Positions 43,921-52,348 of a stretch of DNA of 64,000 nt are shown one piece after another. Origin of the DNA: Parvibaculum sp039680535. GTDB taxonomy: Bacteria; Pseudomonadota; Alphaproteobacteria; Parvibaculales; Parvibaculaceae. Below the pieces are notes generated by a model. The model worked only from the letters and a program-made list of their open reading frames with translations. It ran no database searches and was not told where the DNA came from. Both the position numbers and the translations under genes were made by a program. Numbering within the stretch: position 1 is the stretch's first letter; every line of letters starts with the position of its first letter. Location of the stretch: contig NZ_JBDKSS010000022.1 of NCBI RefSeq assembly GCF_039680535.1, forward strand, positions 84,122-148,121. The letters are read 5' to 3'.

Positions 43921-46074
43921 TCAGTCGCTCATGGTGGAGGCCGCCGGGAACATCGGCAGCGTCCGAATGCGCGTCTTGGTGAGGCGCGCATAGGCATTGG
44001 CGATCGCCGGAGCGATGGGAGGCACGCCGGGTTCGCCGACGCCGCCAACGGGACCATCGGACTTGACCAGCGTCACGTCGATCTGCGGCATCTCAAGCAT
44101 GCGCAGAACGCGATACTTGTTGAAGTTGGTGACGCCCGAGACACCCTTGGTGAACTTGATCTGTCCCCAGAGCGCTGCCGACAGTCCGTGTACGATGCTT
44201 CCCTCCATCTGAGCGATCACCGAGTCCGGGTTGACGACCGGGCCACAGTCGATGGCGCAGGCCACCCGGTGAACCTTGATCGAACCGGCGACGGGCTGCG
44301 AAATTTCAGCCATCTGCGCGACGATGCTTCCGAAGCCGACGGAGTAGGCGATGCCGCGCGCGCGGCCGGCCGGAAGCGTGCTGGACCAGCCGCCGAGTTG
44401 AGCGGCGGCGTTGAGCACCGCAAGGCCGCGTGGCGAGTTGGCCAGAAGACGCTGACGGAAGACGAGCGGATCGATATTCCCAAGCAGGGCCAGTTCGTCG
44501 ATGGCGCTTTCAACGGAGAAGGCGTTGAGTGAATGGCCAACCGACCGCCAGAAGCCGACCGGATTTGGCGCTGTGTGGCGCACAAATTCGACAAGCCTCG
44601 ACTTGAAGTTGTAGTCGAGTCCGACCGCACCATCGACCGCCTGGCTGTCAACACCGTTGACGAGCGAAGCGGGGTTGCGTTGGTAGAGGATGGACGGCGA
44701 GACAATTCTGTTCGCCCAGCCCACGATATTGCCCGATGAATCGAGGCCCGCGTTAATCCGGATCAGCGCCATCGGCCGATATTGGTCATGCCCGAAATCT
44801 TCTTCGCGCGACCAGGTCAGTTTCACCGGACGCAGCAGGGCCTTGGAGACACGGATTGCCTGGCTGATGTAGTCCGTCTCGAACTTCCGGCCGAGGCCGC
44901 CGCCCATGAAGGTTGTGTGGACGGTGATCTTGTCCATGGAGAAGCCGGTGATCGCCGCCGCGGTCGCGGCGACGAATGCTGGGGCTTGTGTCGGCGCCCA
45001 GATCTCGCAGGTCGTCGCGGTGACGCTCGCCGTGCAATTCAGCGGCTCCATGCAGGCATGGGCGAGATAGGGAAGGGTGTAGGTTACCGAGAGCTTCTTT
45101 GCGGCTCCGGTGATGGCGCTGTTCGCAGAGCCGACCGACTCGGCGATGGCGGGCGACGTGCTGGACATCAGCTTCGTCGCCGCGGTTGCGATGGCGGCGC
45201 TGTCCATGGACGCCGCCGTCGACGGCAACGTCCAGCTGACCGAGAGCTGCTTCGCCAGACGCAGGGCAGTCCACGTCGTGTTGGCGACGACCGCCACCGC
45301 ATTGCCGAGCGGGACGACAGCGATGGCTCCGGTGGGGACTGCCGGCTTGTAGGTCGCGGGCAACGTACCGCCGATCGTCGGACACTGCTTGATGGCGGCG
45401 TAGACCATGTTCGGTACGCGAACATCAATGCCGAAGATCGCGCTGCCGTCGAGTTTTGAAGGAATGTCGAGGCGCGGCACCGACGTGCCGAGGATCGGGT
45501 TCGTGCCGAGGATCGGAGGCGACGCAGGCGGCGTCAGCAGAGCGGCGGCGGGCGCGAGCTGGCCGTAGGTCATGCTATTGGCACCTGAGGTCACGACACC
45601 GTTGTCGGCGGTGCACGATGAGACCGGAACGCCCCACGCGTTTGCCGCAGCCTGCTTCAGCATCTCGCGCACCGTGGCGCCCGCGACGCGCATGGGCTGG
45701 AAGAAGCCCCGCATGCTTGTGCTGCCGCCGGTCATTTGAGCCATGAAAAGTGGGTTGGCGTAGATCGGGTTGGCCGGGGCAATCTGCGCCTGAACTTTCG
45801 TCCAGTCGACCATGAGTTCGGACGCGGCGACCTGAGCCAGTCCGGACATGATGCCCTGACCCATTTCCTGTGCGCCGATCTGGATGGTCACGCTTTCGTC
45901 CGTGCCGATTGCGATCCAGGCGGATATTTTCGTGATCGTCCCGGCCGCCATGGCCGCGTTCGGCGTCAGCGGCAACGAAAAGCCGAAGACAAGTCCTGCG
46001 CTCGCGGCACCGATACCGGCGACAACTTCACGCCGGCTGACACCAAGGTTTACGGCCTCGTTCTGCTTTGACAT
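43921..46074 (-). CDS. iorB: Molybdenum hydroxylase large subunit (IorB-type), Tat-exported
   Basis: Molybdopterin-cytosine-dinucleotide subunit of a xanthine-oxidase-family hydroxylase, most like isoquinoline 1-oxidoreductase beta. 717 residues; twin-arginine signal SRREVVAGIGAASAG at about 13-28, GSTSMRGFFQPMR, the moco-binding GGLGRKFE and the catalytic Glu in GGVGEPGVPPIAPA. The substrate is a heteroaromatic or aldehyde and not deducible. It lies three bases after the iron-sulfur subunit gene and is co-transcribed with it. No FAD subunit gene is present, so electrons must leave by another acceptor, as known for Ior. Confidence 0.88.
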   Translation of the reverse strand: MSKQNEAVNLGVSRREVVAGIGAASAGLVFGFSLPLTPNAAMAAGTITKISAWIAIGTDESVTIQIGAQEMGQGIMSGLAQVAASELMVDWTKVQAQIAPANPIYANPLFMAQMTGGSTSMRGFFQPMRVAGATVREMLKQAAANAWGVPVSSCTADNGVVTSGANSMTYGQLAPAAALLTPPASPPILGTNPILGTSVPRLDIPSKLDGSAIFGIDVRVPNMVYAAIKQCPTIGGTLPATYKPAVPTGAIAVVPLGNAVAVVANTTWTALRLAKQLSVSWTLPSTAASMDSAAIATAATKLMSSTSPAIAESVGSANSAITGAAKKLSVTYTLPYLAHACMEPLNCTASVTATTCEIWAPTQAPAFVAATAAAITGFSMDKITVHTTFMGGGLGRKFETDYISQAIRVSKALLRPVKLTWSREEDFGHDQYRPMALIRINAGLDSSGNIVGWANRIVSPSILYQRNPASLVNGVDSQAVDGAVGLDYNFKSRLVEFVRHTAPNPVGFWRSVGHSLNAFSVESAIDELALLGNIDPLVFRQRLLANSPRGLAVLNAAAQLGGWSSTLPAGRARGIAYSVGFGSIVAQMAEISQPVAGSIKVHRVACAIDCGPVVNPDSVIAQMEGSIVHGLSAALWGQIKFTKGVSGVTNFNKYRVLRMLEMPQIDVTLVKSDGPVGGVGEPGVPPIAPAIANAYARLTKTRIRTLPMFPAASTMSD

Positions 46075-46077
46075 GGT

Positions 46078-46629
46078 TCAATCATCCTCGCCCGAGTTGT
46101 TGGTCGTCGTGCCGCCGCTCGTACCGCCGGTCGTGCCGCCGGTCGTGCCTCCGGTCGTGCCTCCGGTGGTCGTTGTGCCGCCGCCCGCCGCCGCTGCCGC
46201 ATGAATGGCGGCGCGAACCCGCTGATATGTGCCGCAGACACAAATGTTCTTGATCGCGCCGTCGATATCGGCGTCGGTCGGATTGGGCTTTTTCTGGAGG
46301 AGCCCCGCGACAGCCATCATCATTCCCGACTGACAATAGCCGCACTGAGGCACCTGCTTGGCAAGCCAGGCCTGCTGAATGGGATGTGAAAGCCCGGTGG
46401 ACAGGCCTTCGATGGTCGTGATCTTTTTTCCGACCGCCTCGCTCACGCTTTCGTCGCATGAGCGTTCCGGTTCGCCGTCGATCAGGACGGTGCAGGCGCC
46501 GCATATTTCAACACCGCAGCCATATTTGGTGCCCGTAAGGCCAATGATGTCTCGCAGCACCCAGAGCAAGGGTGTATCCGGAGTTGCATCGACCGTGTAG
46601 TTCTGGCCGTTGACATTGAGTGTGAGCAT
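46078..46629 (-). CDS. iorA: [2Fe-2S] subunit of the molybdenum hydroxylase
   Basis: 183-residue small subunit carrying two [2Fe-2S] clusters: GCGVEICGACTVL with a later Cys (plant-type) and CGYCQSGMM with CVCGTY. There is no signal peptide, so it is probably carried out bound to the Tat-exported large subunit. The last 35 residues are an unusual low-complexity Gly/Thr tail ending NNSGEDD, coded by near-identical 12-base units. Confidence 0.9.
   Translation of the reverse strand: MLTLNVNGQNYTVDATPDTPLLWVLRDIIGLTGTKYGCGVEICGACTVLIDGEPERSCDESVSEAVGKKITTIEGLSTGLSHPIQQAWLAKQVPQCGYCQSGMMMAVAGLLQKKPNPTDADIDGAIKNICVCGTYQRVRAAIHAAAAAGGGTTTTGGTTGGTTGGTTGGTSGGTTTNNSGEDD
46110..46185 (-). repeat. 12-base tandem repeat coding a Gly/Thr tail
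   Basis: Units of the form GTGCCGCCGGTC/GTGCCTCCGGTC (plus strand) follow one another inside the 3' end of iorA and code for TTGG repeats. Such short repeats can change length by slippage; every unit is in frame (12 bases), so changes would alter only tail length. Confidence 0.8.
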
Positions 46630-46668
46630 TTTCCGAGATTCCCGATAGTTGATGCCGTATCGTTTGCC

Positions 46669-47445
46669 CTAGAAACGAATGCTTGCCGCAAAGCCAACGC
46701 CGAAATCCGCGCTGCCCGTGCTCAAGCCCTTGTCGCCATAGAGTTGAAGATCGACGTCCTGCACGCCGGTATAGTCCCAGGCGACGATCGCATCGGATGT
46801 CGATGCGAAGCCGCGCTGGAGCGACTGATGGCCGGAATACATGGCTGTCAGAAAGTGGTGCGGCGCAACGGCCGCCGTGACGCCGCCTTCATAGGTGGCG
46901 ACGTTGCGCAGGTTCAATTCGGACCGCTTCCCGACGATGCGATATCCGCCTTTCAGGAAGGGATAGAAGGTCGTGCCGGCTTTCCACTGAAGGGCGCTGC
47001 CGACTTCGTAATCCGTCTTGCCGGTGCCGAGCCCTTTGGAATGCGACGCCGTCGGAACTTTTATCTTTGCGTAGGGCTGAATGTCCGGCACGAGGCCGTC
47101 GCCGGTCTTGAACTTGTATTGCCCCTCCAGCCAGATATCGCCGAGGCCGTTGCGTGTGCCGCTCGCCGACGATTTGCCGACGACAGCGCCGCCTGAAACC
47201 AGAACGTCGCCGCTGCTGACGAAGATGTAGGGGATCGTTGCCTTGAACGTCGCATTGCCCAGCCGGTACTTCAGAAAGACGGGCACATAGACCATCTTCA
47301 CCGTGTTCGACGTGCCGTAATCGCCCTGGAAATAGGAGGGCTGGATGCCGAGCGTGAGCGCGGTTGTCTCGGCTGCCATCGACGTGTTTGAAACAGAAAT
47401 GCTCGCGGCGACTGTGACGGCGAGCTGCATCAGGACTTTTGACAA
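46669..47445 (-). CDS. Outer-membrane beta-barrel, phenol-degradation-type
   Basis: 258-residue exported protein: signal peptide ending SMAAETT, then alternating hydrophobic strands and a final aromatic residue (SIRF), as expected for an outer-membrane barrel. The pattern resembles the MetA-pathway transporter family (PF13557), thought to pass hydrophobic aromatics. It is 39 bases upstream of iorA on the same strand, so it may bring the hydroxylase substrate to the periplasm. Family assignment is from general appearance only. Confidence 0.65.
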   Translation of the reverse strand: MSKVLMQLAVTVAASISVSNTSMAAETTALTLGIQPSYFQGDYGTSNTVKMVYVPVFLKYRLGNATFKATIPYIFVSSGDVLVSGGAVVGKSSASGTRNGLGDIWLEGQYKFKTGDGLVPDIQPYAKIKVPTASHSKGLGTGKTDYEVGSALQWKAGTTFYPFLKGGYRIVGKRSELNLRNVATYEGGVTAAVAPHHFLTAMYSGHQSLQRGFASTSDAIVAWDYTGVQDVDLQLYGDKGLSTGSADFGVGFAASIRF

Positions 47446-47682
47446 GATTCCCCCGGATACTTGGTTAACGCTGACATTCTTCCTGCCCGAAGATGCGGCG
47501 TTGGTCGAATAGTGCAGATAGTGGGCTTTTCTACCGCGCGGAAAACGACTATTTTTTTAATTGAATCCCTCCGATCCATGTTCCACATTAAGAGTGGAGG
47601 GAAAAAATCCCACACGCAAGAGAAATGATTGCGAATGTGTATTAGCTGGACCCGTCCATAGGACAAGGAACCTGCCGCGCTA

Positions 47683-48504
47683 ATGAATGACGACGCGCTC
47701 AAAAAGACCCTGGTGAAGCTGCTCAGTCCGCTGGTGCGGTATCTGATCCGCCGCGGCTGGGGATTCGTGGCGGTGCGCGACCTCCTCAAGGCGATTTATG
47801 CGGCCGAAGCCGAGAAGCTCTTGCGGGAGGATACGGGGCAGGTTCCGAACGACAGTCAGATCAGCCTGGTAACGGCCATTCACCGCAAGGAGGTGAAGCG
47901 GCTTCGCGAAAGCGATGAACTGGCGGATGGTGCGCCCGATTCCTTTCAGGGGGCGCATGCTGCAGCGCGCGTGATTGCGACCTGGCAATCCTCACCAGAA
48001 TTCTGCGACGAGAACGGAGAGCCCAGGCGCCTTTCCATCGGCGCCTCCGCCAAGGAAAACGAATTCGACGATCTGGTCAGAGCGACCAAGGCCGATGTGC
48101 GTTCGCGCTCGATACTTGATGAACTGCTGCGCGTTGGGGCGGTCGAGGTGACCGGCGACGATCATCTGCGGCTTCTGCGCAACGCCTATATCGGCGCCGA
48201 TCCGAAAGAGAAGCTGATGTTTCTCGCTGCCAATGTTGGCGACCATCTCAGAAGCGCGCTGCACAATCTCATGAGCCCGGAAGCGCCGTGGATCGAGCGC
48301 GCGCTCTATCACGACTCGATTCCGCTGGATCATCTCGCGGCCATCCGGCCCGACCTTCAGAAACTCGCCGAGAAGTTCCTCAAGGACGCCAATCGTCATC
48401 TCATTGATGCCAATACGGTCAGCACCGAAGGAGATACGAGCGGTCGAAAGCGTATGCGCATGGGCGTTTACTATTTCGAGGCGGATAGCGACGATGAAGT
48501 TTAG
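47683..48504 (+). CDS. DUF6502 protein
   Basis: 273-residue protein of the DUF6502 family, function unknown. The N-terminal helical half (LVRYLIRRGWGFVAVRDLLKAIYA) and a winged-helix-like SILDELLRVGAVEV suggest a DNA- or RNA-binding fold. No membrane helix or signal. The DUF5666 gene begins 11 bases before its stop. The pair is seen together in other proteobacteria. Confidence 0.75.
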   Translation: MNDDALKKTLVKLLSPLVRYLIRRGWGFVAVRDLLKAIYAAEAEKLLREDTGQVPNDSQISLVTAIHRKEVKRLRESDELADGAPDSFQGAHAAARVIATWQSSPEFCDENGEPRRLSIGASAKENEFDDLVRATKADVRSRSILDELLRVGAVEVTGDDHLRLLRNAYIGADPKEKLMFLAANVGDHLRSALHNLMSPEAPWIERALYHDSIPLDHLAAIRPDLQKLAEKFLKDANRHLIDANTVSTEGDTSGRKRMRMGVYYFEADSDDEV

Positions 48505-49924
48505 CGCTCGCCTCGGCGCTGCGGCCGTCTGCTTATCTTTGGTTCTGGCTGTTGCTCTGGGTTTCGGCCCGAGTTGGGCCGGGGCGCCCGGTGCGGGCAT
48601 TGGCGGCACCGGAGGTGCCTCAAGGTCGGCCGGAGGAGGCATCGGCGGGACGGGGATCTCTCCTGGCGGGGGCATTGGCGGTACCGGAATCACGCCGGGC
48701 GGCGGCATCGGTGGAACCGGCCTGACGCCGGGCGGCGGCATCGGCGGCACCGGCGTCACCGGCTTCGGCTCCATCCAGGCTTTCGGCAGCATCTTTGTGA
48801 ATGGCCGCGAGTATGCGCTTGTGCCAGGCACCCGTATCATGGTCGATGGCCGCCCTGCGACGCAGGCGGATTTGCGCGTTGGTCAGGTCGCGTTGGTGCG
48901 TGGCGACGCCGTCGCGGCAAGCCGCGCAGGCGTTGCGGCGACGGTCGAGGTCAATCATTCCCTTGTCGGGCGCATTGATACGCTGAGCGCGGATGGCCGC
49001 ACGCAAACCATCCTTGGGCAGACGGTTGTGACATCTCCCGCCACGCGTCTGGCCGATGCGCAGGGGGCCGGCATTGCCGCTACCGAGATGAAGGTGGGCG
49101 ACGTGGTTGCCATCAGCGGCTTGAGGCGGGCCGATGGTGTCTGGATCGCGAGCCGGGTGGACCGCCTTCCCTCCAATGACCCATCCGCTGCGGCACGATT
49201 TGTCATCAACGGCCAGGTGGGCGCGGTCGATCAGGCGCAGGGGACCGTTGAGATCGGCGGCAACAAGGCGGTTGCGGCCCGACCGGTCTTGCTGAGCGGC
49301 ATCCACACGGGTGCGGCGGTCTTTGCTGCGGGTACCTACACCGCCCGCGGTCTTGTTCTCGAGGCGATCTCGACGTCCGCGATCGATCTGGGGCCGCGCG
49401 GCACGCGCGTGGAAATGGAAGGGTTCTTTGCACCGACGACCGGGCGCGTCGGCGCCTTGGCCCTGACGGCGAATGGCGTGACGGCGGTCGGGCCCCAGAC
49501 GGCGCTGCCGGAGAGCACCGGCAGTACCCCGGTGGTGGTCACTGGCCATGTGGATGACGACGGTACGATCCTCATCGAGGAGGGCGGCATCACCGTGCCG
49601 AACCAGCCGGACCCGAGCGGACCTCGCGGCGAAGGGGGCGGCGGCGTGGAGCGGGGCGCGGAAAGCGAGGCGCCTGAATCTTCGACGCCATCCCGAACCG
49701 AAGTCGAGAAGCCGGAGACTGAAGCGCCTGAGGTCGAGACGCCGCAAGTTGAGACACCCGAGGTCGAGACGCCGCAAGTTGAGACACCTGAGGTCGAGAC
49801 ACCGGAAGTTCAAACGCCTGAGGTGGAGATACCCGAGGTGCAGAGGCCGGAAATCGAGACGCCCGAGATTCAGGTTCCGGAAGTGCAGACACCAGAGATC
49901 GAGCTTCCCGAAACATCGCATTAG
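48494..49924 (+). CDS. Exported DUF5666 protein with two repeat regions
   Basis: 476-residue secreted or surface protein. Signal peptide (to about residue 30), a glycine-rich block at residues 34-89 with copies of IGGTGxTPGGG, DUF5666 beta domains (about 95-370: FGSIQAFGSIFVNG, VVRGDAV-like and VAISGLRR segments), then a disordered acidic tail of 14 pentapeptides P-E-V/I-E/Q-T (residues 407-476). Start ATG 48494 overlaps the DUF6502 gene. Function is unknown; the tail and glycine block point to cell-wall or extracellular location. Confidence 0.8.
   Translation: MKFSARLGAAAVCLSLVLAVALGFGPSWAGAPGAGIGGTGGASRSAGGGIGGTGISPGGGIGGTGITPGGGIGGTGLTPGGGIGGTGVTGFGSIQAFGSIFVNGREYALVPGTRIMVDGRPATQADLRVGQVALVRGDAVAASRAGVAATVEVNHSLVGRIDTLSADGRTQTILGQTVVTSPATRLADAQGAGIAATEMKVGDVVAISGLRRADGVWIASRVDRLPSNDPSAAARFVINGQVGAVDQAQGTVEIGGNKAVAARPVLLSGIHTGAAVFAAGTYTARGLVLEAISTSAIDLGPRGTRVEMEGFFAPTTGRVGALALTANGVTAVGPQTALPESTGSTPVVVTGHVDDDGTILIEEGGITVPNQPDPSGPRGEGGGGVERGAESEAPESSTPSRTEVEKPETEAPEVETPQVETPEVETPQVETPEVETPEVQTPEVEIPEVQRPEIETPEIQVPEVQTPEIELPETSH
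48593..48760 (+). repeat. Glycine-rich repeat in the DUF5666 gene
   Basis: About four copies of a 36-base unit, coding 12 residues of the type GGGIGGTGITP. The wobble positions vary (GGC/GGT/GGA), so the repeat is old or selected at protein level. Confidence 0.85.
49712..49921 (+). repeat. Pentapeptide tail repeat in the DUF5666 gene
   Basis: Fourteen successive 15-base units from PETEA to PETSH, consensus PEVET, with alternating PEVET/PQVET in the first third. No hydrophobic anchor follows, so the tail is free. Confidence 0.9.
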
Positions 49925-49950
49925 GGCGAGCGCCGACAGATGTGCAGCTC

Positions 49951-51243
49951 TTACGCGGGCACGGTCCTCGCGTAGGCGTCGATCGACGCGGGTTTCATTT
50001 CAATGCTGAAGCCCGCCGCCAAAGGCGGCATGTAGCGTCCATTTTCGATGCGGCATGGATCGACGAAGTGCTCATGCAGATGGTCGACATACTCCGCGAC
50101 GCGTCCTTCGTCGGTGCCTGATATCGAGAGATAGTCGATCATCGAAAGATGTTGCACATATTCGCACAGGCCGACGCCACCCGCATGCGGACAGACAGGT
50201 TTGCCGAATTTCGCAGCCATGAGCATGATGGCGAGGTTCTCGCTGAGACCGCCTACACGCGCTGCGTCGATCTGGACGATATCGATCGCATCAGCCTGCA
50301 TGAACTGCTTGAAGAGGATTCGGTTCTGGCACATCTCTCCTGTTGCGACCCTGATCGGAGAGATGGCATTCCGGATCTGCTGATGGCCGAGAACATCATC
50401 CGGAGATGTCGGCTCCTCGATGAACCAAGGATCGAACTGGGCAAGCGCACCGATCCATACGATGGCTTCGTCAACTTCCCAGACCTGGTTGGCATCGAAC
50501 ATCAGCTGGCAATCTCCACCGATGGTCTCGCGCAGAAGGCTGGCTCGCCGCAGATCGTCGGGTAGATCCCGGCCGACTTTCAGCTTGAAATGTCTCCAGC
50601 CCCGCGCTCGGGCATCGCGGGCGGTTTTGCGCAGCGTCTCGTCGTCATAACCCAGCCAGCCGGCAGAGGTTGTGTAGGCGGGATAGCCTGAGGCCAGAAG
50701 CCGCCGGCGCCGCTCGTCCTTTTGCTTCGCTGCGCGCTCGAGAATGTCGAGGCTCTCTTCGGGCGTGATCGCATTTGTCAGATAGCGGAAATCGATGCAG
50801 CGCAGAAGTTCGGCGGGCGGCATATCGGCGACGAGCGCCCAAACCGGCTTGTTCTCGGCGCGTGCCCAGAGATCCCATACCGCATTGACCACGGCGCCCG
50901 TTGCGAGGTGCATCACGCCTTTGTCGGGGCCGAGCCATCTGAGCTGTGAATCGCCGGTGATGAAGCGCCAGAATGCGGCCATATCGGCGGCGATGTCTCG
51001 CAATGACATGCCGACGAGTCGCGCCGCGAGAAGCCCGATCGCGGCGACGCAGAGTTCGTTGCCCCGTCCGATCGTGAAGGTGAGCCCATGTCCTTCCAGA
51101 CCCGGCCGGTCCGTCTCCAGGACGATGTAGGCGGCCGAGTAGTCGGGGTCGGCGTTCATGGCGTCAGAACCATGTCTTCCATCGGAGGTTGGAAACCGGA
51201 TGTCGTGCGTTCGCCATCCTGTAATTCTGACGTCGTCAAACAC
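49951..51243 (-). CDS. fucD: L-fuconate dehydratase
   Basis: Enolase-superfamily enzyme converting L-fuconate to 2-keto-3-deoxy-L-fuconate. 430 residues, the usual size. Catalytic and metal residues are visible: KxK in HFKLKVGRD, metal ligands in MFDANQ, IEEPTS and TGEM, the Asp of QIDAARVGG and catalytic His of CPHAGGVG. Start is GTG 51243 with AAGGAA before it. It is divergent from iclR and supplies step 3 of the fucose route whose other genes are on the plus strand. Confidence 0.92.
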   Translation of the reverse strand: MFDDVRITGWRTHDIRFPTSDGRHGSDAMNADPDYSAAYIVLETDRPGLEGHGLTFTIGRGNELCVAAIGLLAARLVGMSLRDIAADMAAFWRFITGDSQLRWLGPDKGVMHLATGAVVNAVWDLWARAENKPVWALVADMPPAELLRCIDFRYLTNAITPEESLDILERAAKQKDERRRRLLASGYPAYTTSAGWLGYDDETLRKTARDARARGWRHFKLKVGRDLPDDLRRASLLRETIGGDCQLMFDANQVWEVDEAIVWIGALAQFDPWFIEEPTSPDDVLGHQQIRNAISPIRVATGEMCQNRILFKQFMQADAIDIVQIDAARVGGLSENLAIMLMAAKFGKPVCPHAGGVGLCEYVQHLSMIDYLSISGTDEGRVAEYVDHLHEHFVDPCRIENGRYMPPLAAGFSIEMKPASIDAYARTVPA

Positions 51244-51297
51244 GCGAATTTCCTTTTAACCTTGGACCATTGAGAGGGTGGAGCGGTGATTTCGCGG

Positions 51298-51335
51298 ATG
51301 TTTTATATGTAAACTTCTGCTAACATATATGAAAC
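51298..51335. promoter_or_regulatory. Candidate IclR operator between fucD and iclR
   Basis: The minus strand reads GTTTACATATAAAA from 51314 to 51301 and GTTTCATATATG from 51335; the plus strand shows an imperfect dyad ATGTTTTATATGT / ACATATATGAAACAT. A close copy (GTTTACAGATAAAA) lies at 52299-52312 in front of the aldo/keto reductase operon, so this is probably the binding site of the neighbouring IclR protein. Confidence 0.5.
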
Positions 51336-51381
51336 ATCGAGGTCAACGCGTGCGCGTAGCGGACGGGTGCGGAAGAAGAAG

Positions 51382-52209
51382 ATGAAGCCGAGCAAGACCA
51401 TGAAGACGAAACAAGCGGCGGCAGGCCATGCCGGCGTCGGGATAGACGACGGCGCCTTGTCGCGCTACTCCGCGCCGGCGCTGGAGAAGGGGCTCGACAT
51501 CCTGGAGTTCCTGTCTGAACGGGCCCGGCCTTATTCGCTGGCCCAGCTCGCGGAGGAAATCGGCAGGACCAAGGGTGAGATATTTCGGATGCTTGCGGTC
51601 CTCGAAGCGCGGGGCTACGTCGAGCGGGAAGCCGACACGGACCATTATCAGGTCACGGACCGCTTGCTGCGGATTGGTCTTCGGCGCCCCAAATATCGTG
51701 CGCTGACGGATATTGCACGCTCCGTCATGGATCGTTTCGCAGCCGAGACGCGATACCCGTGCCATCTCGCAATAGCTTCCGACGAACAGATTGTCGTCAT
51801 TGCCCGCGCCGAGTCGCCCGACCTCGTGGGGGTAACGGTTCGCGTCGGCTATCGCCAGCCGCTTCTGGAGACCGGCTCCGGACGCTGCATCCTTGCCTTC
51901 ATGGGTGAGCAGCAGCGCGAAGATGTCCTCTCGCTCATGAAGCGGGGCGGGGTCAAGGTCAACAGGGCAGCGCTTGATGCGGAACGCGAGCGGATAAGAA
52001 AAAAGGGCGGGATCGTCGAGGAGAGCCGCATCATGGAAGGCGTATGGGATATCTCATGTCCCATCCTTGGCGCAGGTAGCGAGGATGTCGTCGCTGCGCT
52101 GACGACCCCCTATGTCCAGCTACTGATTAACCAGATTGGCAAGGACGAGGTTGCCGCGAGGCTTCGCGAAGCAGCGCGCGAGGTCACCGTGAGGCTTGGC
52201 GCGCCCTAG
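51382..52209 (+). CDS. IclR-family transcription regulator
   Basis: 275-residue regulator: winged helix near residues 35-95 (LDILEFLSER, SLAQLAEEIGRTKGEIFRMLAVLE), and the IclR effector domain with GYRQPLLETGSGRCILAF. It should bind a fucose catabolite and control the flanking fuc genes; its own promoter is shared with fucD. ATG 51382 has GGAAGAAG before it; GTG 51367 and ATG 51400 are possible too. Confidence 0.88.
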   Translation: MKPSKTMKTKQAAAGHAGVGIDDGALSRYSAPALEKGLDILEFLSERARPYSLAQLAEEIGRTKGEIFRMLAVLEARGYVEREADTDHYQVTDRLLRIGLRRPKYRALTDIARSVMDRFAAETRYPCHLAIASDEQIVVIARAESPDLVGVTVRVGYRQPLLETGSGRCILAFMGEQQREDVLSLMKRGGVKVNRAALDAERERIRKKGGIVEESRIMEGVWDISCPILGAGSEDVVAALTTPYVQLLINQIGKDEVAARLREAAREVTVRLGAP

Positions 52210-52298
52210 GAGGGCGGGCGCCGGGACATAATTACCGAATACCGCTGGAATTTTTCGCCTTGACGCAAGGGACAGGCCGTTCGTCGTCATACGGAGCG

Positions 52299-52330
52299 GT
52301 TTACAGATAAAATGAGGCGCGCTATATAAA
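52299..52330 (+). promoter_or_regulatory. Promoter of the fucose operon with overlapping operator
   Basis: -35 TTTACA (52300-52305), 17-base spacer, -10 TATATA (52323-52328; TATAAA at 52325-52330 also possible), followed by a GGGAGGAG ribosome site before the ATG at 52349. The -35 is inside the motif shared with the fucD/iclR gap, so a bound repressor would block RNA polymerase. Confidence 0.55.
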
Positions 52331-52348
52331 ACGAAGGGAGGAGTAAGG

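Noticed and set aside
46110..46185. Possible CRISPR or satellite array
   Set aside because: 12-base units without spacers inside a coding region; a protein-coding tandem repeat.
48593..48760. Possible CRISPR array because of regular 36-base spacing
   Set aside because: The whole unit repeats with no unique spacers and is in frame, coding for a glycine-rich protein.
48620..49921. 433-codon minus-strand frame with Arg/Leu repeats
   Set aside because: The repeats are the reverse of the DUF5666 repeats; the plus-strand product has a signal peptide and known domains.
52201..52221. GCGCCC/GGGCGC hairpin after iclR as terminator
   Set aside because: Six-pair stem with nine-base loop, overlapping the stop and with no T-run; too weak to call.
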